NCBI GenBank assembly: GCA_037447655.1
Contig: JBBHKE010001968.1
Span: forward strand, 37,603 to 101,602
Length of the DNA: 64,000 nucleotides
Direction: 5' to 3'
Origin: Zygnema cylindricum
Taxonomy: Eukaryota > Streptophyta > Zygnematophyceae > Zygnematales > Zygnemataceae
The notes beneath the pieces were generated by a model. The model made no database searches, was not told the origin of the DNA, and saw only the letters and a list, made by a program, of their open reading frames with translations. Shown one piece after another: positions 59,936 to 64,000 of the stretch. Both the position numbers and the translations under genes were made by a program. Each line of letters begins with the position of its first letter. The first letter of the stretch is position 1.

Positions 59936-61033
59936 GAAATCAGACTACCGGTGCGTTTTATGTCCAGGTCATTCAAATATTCGGCGCATTAATGCTTCGC
60001 TTACATGTGACTCAGCGTCTAAACTGTCAACTTGTGCCTAATCAACGTCTAAGTGTCAAATTGTGCCTGAGTGGAATCTGAGGGAATATGTGACACGAGG
60101 AGGAAAAGTAGTGTAGATTTGTTTTTTCTGGTATTGTGAGAGTATTTTAGGAGGGAGTATAATATTGCTATAATTATTAAAAGGAAGTGAAGTTAAAAGA
60201 TGATGTAAAAGTTCGGTTGAATATATTATCTATTTGATCGACTCTCCTTACAATCTGTGATTATAATGTGTGAAAATTGTGAATGCTTCCGCTGGTGATT
60301 AAAATAACACAATCCTGTTTCAACATATCACATCGAACGATGCATGTTGGATATCGCATTTCAATATTCTTACGCTTAAGTACACTTCCCATCGCATCAC
60401 ATTTTATATTGTTGTTACCCTTAATTATTAGTAATTTCTATGAATTATGTCCTGGCTGATTATGGCCCCATTACTAAATAGTGTTTTAACACCAATTTAT
60501 TGGTTTTTAATATAGAAAGATTTCACTTAAATTATAGTGCGCAACTTAAATGATGACGGGTTACATATTATCCTACTTTATGGTGTACTACAAACTTGTA
60601 ATAGAAAACACAATATTTTGAATTTTGAGTTGAGACTCCAAGCGGTATAAAATAAATCATATCTAAGACTTTTTTGACATATGTTACCGTCACCACGCCA
60701 AGCAAAATCCGCATGTGGGCAACTTCAAGTTTTCGCCAATCTTAGTCTCTTCACACTAAGTGTTTTTTTTGTAATTCTCACGTTGGTTGCATCTACACAT
60801 CTCTAATAATTGTAAAATCAGTGAAAGACAAGAATAACAACATCGACATTCAAGGAATCTTCATATTGGCTGATTTTTTAAAATATCGACTAAACAGAAA
60901 CACGGTTATAAAAACCGAATAGGCAACACTTCAATTGGTTTGTTGCATGAAGAATTGATTTTCGAGGGTCGTAATTCCACTATGAACCTGTTGTAATAAT
61001 TTTCGTCGGGGAAATGATTAACGTATGCGTTGT
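59936..61033. other. Intergenic, nothing recognised
   Basis: AT-rich on both strands, no domain or clear repeat identified. Confidence 0.4.
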
Positions 61034-61310
61034 TTTGGTTAGGCTCAAACGCATATGTACGATTGTGTATAATATTCAAATTTACTTAAACGTTGATATA
61101 AATTTGGTACCGTTGAGATGGGATTTGAAGGTCAATATGTTGAAGTTTTGAAGAGATTTGGCTTGCGAATAAGTGTAATCAAACGGTTAACCTAAAAGTA
61201 AGAAAACAAACATCAATCCGCACGACCAACCTACTTTTACGCCAACAAAACAATGACGACCACATGTAAAAAAAATCGTTGCGCACAAGCCCACTTTCTC
61301 AAGATGTGAA
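61034..61310 (+). repeat. Dispersed repeat family 4, diverged copy
   Basis: Starts TTTTGGTTAGGCTCAAACGC and ends GTTGCGCACAAGCCCACTTTC. Same orientation as 25681-25985; the middle part is diverged. Confidence 0.5.
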
Positions 61311-62274
61311 ATCCACAGTGTGGAGCACACGTCGACATTTGACTTAGGTTGTGTCCCCATGTGCCAAAAAAAGGATTAGTTTTGTAGTTTTCCTAAAAAC
61401 CTTTGCGCCGTACCCCATGAAATTACAAGTGTACAAAAAAAATGACAAAATTAAAATTACAATTTGCGTCCTTTTCAAACTTAGAATGGTTTACATGTTG
61501 TCGTCTTGTGTTTTTCGACCCACGACCACGTCATGCCAAGTCATCCTGAAACACATCAGAGATGCGTTTTAAAGTAAAGTACCACTGCTCCACAAGTAGG
61601 GAAATAGATTCGCACATTTAACACGATTTCAAAAGTTTTAGAAAAAGAGAAGTACATTTTCCGTGTGCACCCAACGGAGAAGTATTGATTTTTTTCTTTT
61701 GCAGGGGTCTCCGTAGTTTAATGTGATTTCATGACGACCGGATAGGAGAGACAAAGGCAAAAGGCATCCTTTTCAACCACGAACAACATAAGGTTGGAAC
61801 GGTGAACGTGTACAATGTCATGCAAATACATGCAACATCACAAGCAATCACAAAAGTAAGATGCAACAACATAAAATTTAGGTGTTTTCATCGTCAAAGG
61901 CATTGTCGACGTATGCAATGGTCGCAAACTTTAAGTAAAGATTTCGTTTTTAAGCACTTGGACACTTGAAAATAGTGTAGGGAGAATCTTTGCTTTAATA
62001 TGAAGTAAGTTCGCTAAGTTACGATTACATGGGGACACACCCTTACATGATACCTGTCCAGTGTACGTTTTTGTTTCTTATACACTGTTTGTTGGTTTCG
62101 CACGACCCAGGTTTTCTTGCAATTCTTTCAGTAATTTCATTTTTAGTGCTTATTTCACATCGTTATTTAATTTGCGTCGAAGTTCATGTGATGTTTCGCG
62201 AATTAAATTTCAGCTATGAGGCTAAAAGCCAACATGTGCTAACACTGTGGAGTTCACTAACTTTTGTCCATTAA
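61311..62274. other. Intergenic, nothing recognised
   Basis: No domain seen. Short open frames lack similarity to known families. Confidence 0.4.
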
Positions 62275-63030
62275 GGGTGGAATTCCATTAGGCTGTCCCA
62301 GTAAATGTACGGAAAATTCTACTGGCAGCGTTTACTGGAAGACTATTCCATTTTGTCGGGCCAGTAACAAACCTTCCTCAATTATGATTAGCGCCACGTA
62401 GGTTAGAGTCCAGATTTGAAAATCTGAAATAAATCTTCAAACGGAAAGTCAGAACGAAATATCTGTACGGCCGGAGGTAAATAATGATTCGTACGTAAAG
62501 TTTGCGGCCAGATTTTTGATTTTGAAAACGGAAATCAAAATTTCGACACGGAATGGCAAAAAGACGCGGCAAACTTTGAAGGTCGCGGCAAACTTTGAAT
62601 GTCGGTGGATGTCAGACGGAGCGTGCGAAAAAAAATACGGCTCACTTGCATCCAGCGTGGCAGGCGGCACATGGGCCGTACGACGTAGGCACATGGCCTA
62701 TACGACGTGTAGACCTGTGATCGCTTGTTCAAAGCAGATATTTTTTTATTTTTCACGTGTACCAATGGTACACGTCTATTATCGTACAACTCTCCTCGCG
62801 AGGAGAGTATCGTGACACTGGATGACGTGCGCGATTGCTTCGCGGATCTGAAAAAGTGGAATATCCAACGCCCAGGAATTACGGCTATATCATTAGAGCT
62901 TCACGACAGCTTTCCAGTAACGATTTTTCGTCTGACAATTTTTTTTTAAGGTACGGCGTGGTACGAATATGTACGAACTTGTCCGGCGTCCAGTAACGAA
63001 CCACACTTTTCTTCTAATGGAATTCCACCC
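62275..63030 (-). mobile_element. PIF/Harbinger-like non-autonomous element (family 3), copy 2
   Basis: 756 bp with inverted ends GGGTGGAATTCCATTAG and CTAATGGAATTCCACCC, flanked by TAA on both sides. Inverse to 27036-27780, sharing AATCATAATTGAGG-type and GTGGCAGGCGGCACATG-type words. It contains the palindrome ACTCTCCTCGCGAGGAGAGT and no transposase frame. Confidence 0.75.
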
Positions 63031-63034
63031 TAAT

Positions 63035-63325
63035 TTGGTGAGATAGTGGGCTTCCCAACACTTTTATTTACATGTGTTCGTCGCAGTTTTGTTAGCGTAA
63101 AACCTGGCCGGCCGTGTGGATTGCTGTTTTTTTATGACGGTCGACGTTCACAAGCGCGTGAAAATCATAAAAGGTTCATCACACTTTTTCTCAAGTCAAA
63201 GCTATTCAATGGATTGACCGTCAAATCTAAAGCTCAACGGTACCAGATTTGTCCTAATTTGTAGTTAAATTGTCATATCCAAGAAAAGCTGACGTAGGCG
63301 CTTGCGCCCAACCAAAATAAGCATA
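63035..63325 (-). repeat. Dispersed repeat family 4, inverted copy
   Basis: Reverse complement of the 25681-25985 repeat: shares CTTTTATTTACATGTG and GACGGTCGACGTTCAC. It lies directly beside the family-3 element. Confidence 0.65.
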
Positions 63326-63749
63326 CGCGTACCATATCCTTTTCGCTGTCGTACATGAAGCCGTTACTACAGGGACAAAAATCGTACTAAACATATAACC
63401 TTAACTTTTAGGTACCGACAGCGAAACAGGTAACAACAAGTTCGTAACGCAATACGACATACGGTATACGGAATACCGCACTGAAAAGCGTTATCCACCT
63501 GAAGAAGGGCTGAAAAAGGGCTGCCTCTTTGCCATTGGTCGACGATTGGCTAGGGTTAATGTGAGACTGCTGTTGCAATAATTGGATGTACGGTAATCAA
63601 CGACGATGGAGGAAAAAACGAATAACATAGCCGTATATTTCATAGCTGTGTTACGGCCAACCAATGAGAATAGGTTACGCTCAGTAAGTACTTAATACTG
63701 GTCCATGTCGACCACTCATCATGTCTTTACGACAAATCAGAATATGAAC
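63326..63749. other. Intergenic, nothing recognised
   Basis: GTAC-rich, short palindromic words (CGACATACGGTATACGG). No gene. Confidence 0.4.
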
Positions 63750-64000
63750 CATAATTCAAAAGTAGGTGAAAGTAAGCCCACACAATATGCCTATTGTACG
63801 CAAAACATACAATATGACCTTAAGACCCATATTGTATTGGTCGCAAAATGAAAAAAAAAAGTAACAGGGTTGAGTTGCACATCGTTCGATAGAGAAATAA
63901 AGGTCATCGGACGGTCGTTGATCAAAGTAGCGATCTAAGAATATCACATGAAAAGCCCATAACAGAACTTGCGCCGACCAAATGCCTACCATAAAGCGCC
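63750..64000 (+). mobile_element. hAT-like MITE (family 2), cut by the window edge
   Basis: Left end CATAATTCAAAAGTAGGTG and body words CCTTAAGACCCATATTGTA as in 26203-26760. The right-end motif CCTACCATAA is reached just before the window ends. Confidence 0.65.

Overview
The window is nuclear DNA of a eukaryote. It is AT-rich, genes are split by many GT-AG introns, there are long microsatellites, and several classes of transposable element are present. The plant-type LysM and EGF modules joined to a papain-like protease, together with Ty1/copia elements, make a streptophyte (charophyte-like) alga my best guess. That is an inference with low confidence; another protist lineage is possible. 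No rRNA, convincing tRNA, CRISPR array or bacterial-type operon was seen.

The genic content is one family of large, secreted, multi-domain papain-like cysteine proteases, present as three partial or damaged copies. Unit A (minus strand, 14029 down to 4126, possibly on to 1008) encodes a signal peptide, an F5/8-type C (fucolectin-like) domain, a PAN/apple-like domain, a legume-type (L-type) lectin domain and the first two thirds of a papain domain. Unit C (plus strand, 14676-20838) starts exactly where unit A stops: it encodes the papain His/Asn segment, two EGF-like domains, LysM-type modules and a Cys-rich C-terminal domain. Unit B (plus strand, 31029 to about 44540) is a paralogue with signal peptide, PAN, ricin-B-type lectin, papain, two EGF and LysM modules; its papain middle exon is absent and its last exon is remodelled. 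Module boundaries are almost all phase-1 introns, so lectin modules can be swapped without breaking frame. No I29 propeptide is visible; lectin modules sit where the propeptide would be. A simple reading is that A and C are the two halves of one gene separated by a roughly 10 kb inversion, true or assembly-made, with both breakpoints at GA-rich microsatellites. The proteins would bind glycans (lectins) and chitin- or peptidoglycan-like polymers (LysM) and carry a protease, which suggests an extracellular or cell-wall role.

Between and after these genes the DNA is mostly repeats. From 20.8 to 31 kb there are TIR elements of at least three families: TA-flanked MITEs, hAT-like MITEs, and PIF/Harbinger-like elements with TTA/TAA target duplications. 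There is also a (TA)n microsatellite, a tRNA-like SINE head and a fold-back element. From 45.7 to 64 kb the window is a transposon graveyard: a large TA-flanked TIR element; a structurally complete but non-autonomous copia LTR element (46764-50828, 5-bp target duplication GATTT); an 810-bp near-identical duplication of its LTR edge; a decayed non-LTR reverse transcriptase; a truncated copia element with RT and RNase H on the minus strand; and more copies of the TIR families.

All exon boundaries were set by eye from reading frame, splice consensus and intron phase; no transcript evidence was available.
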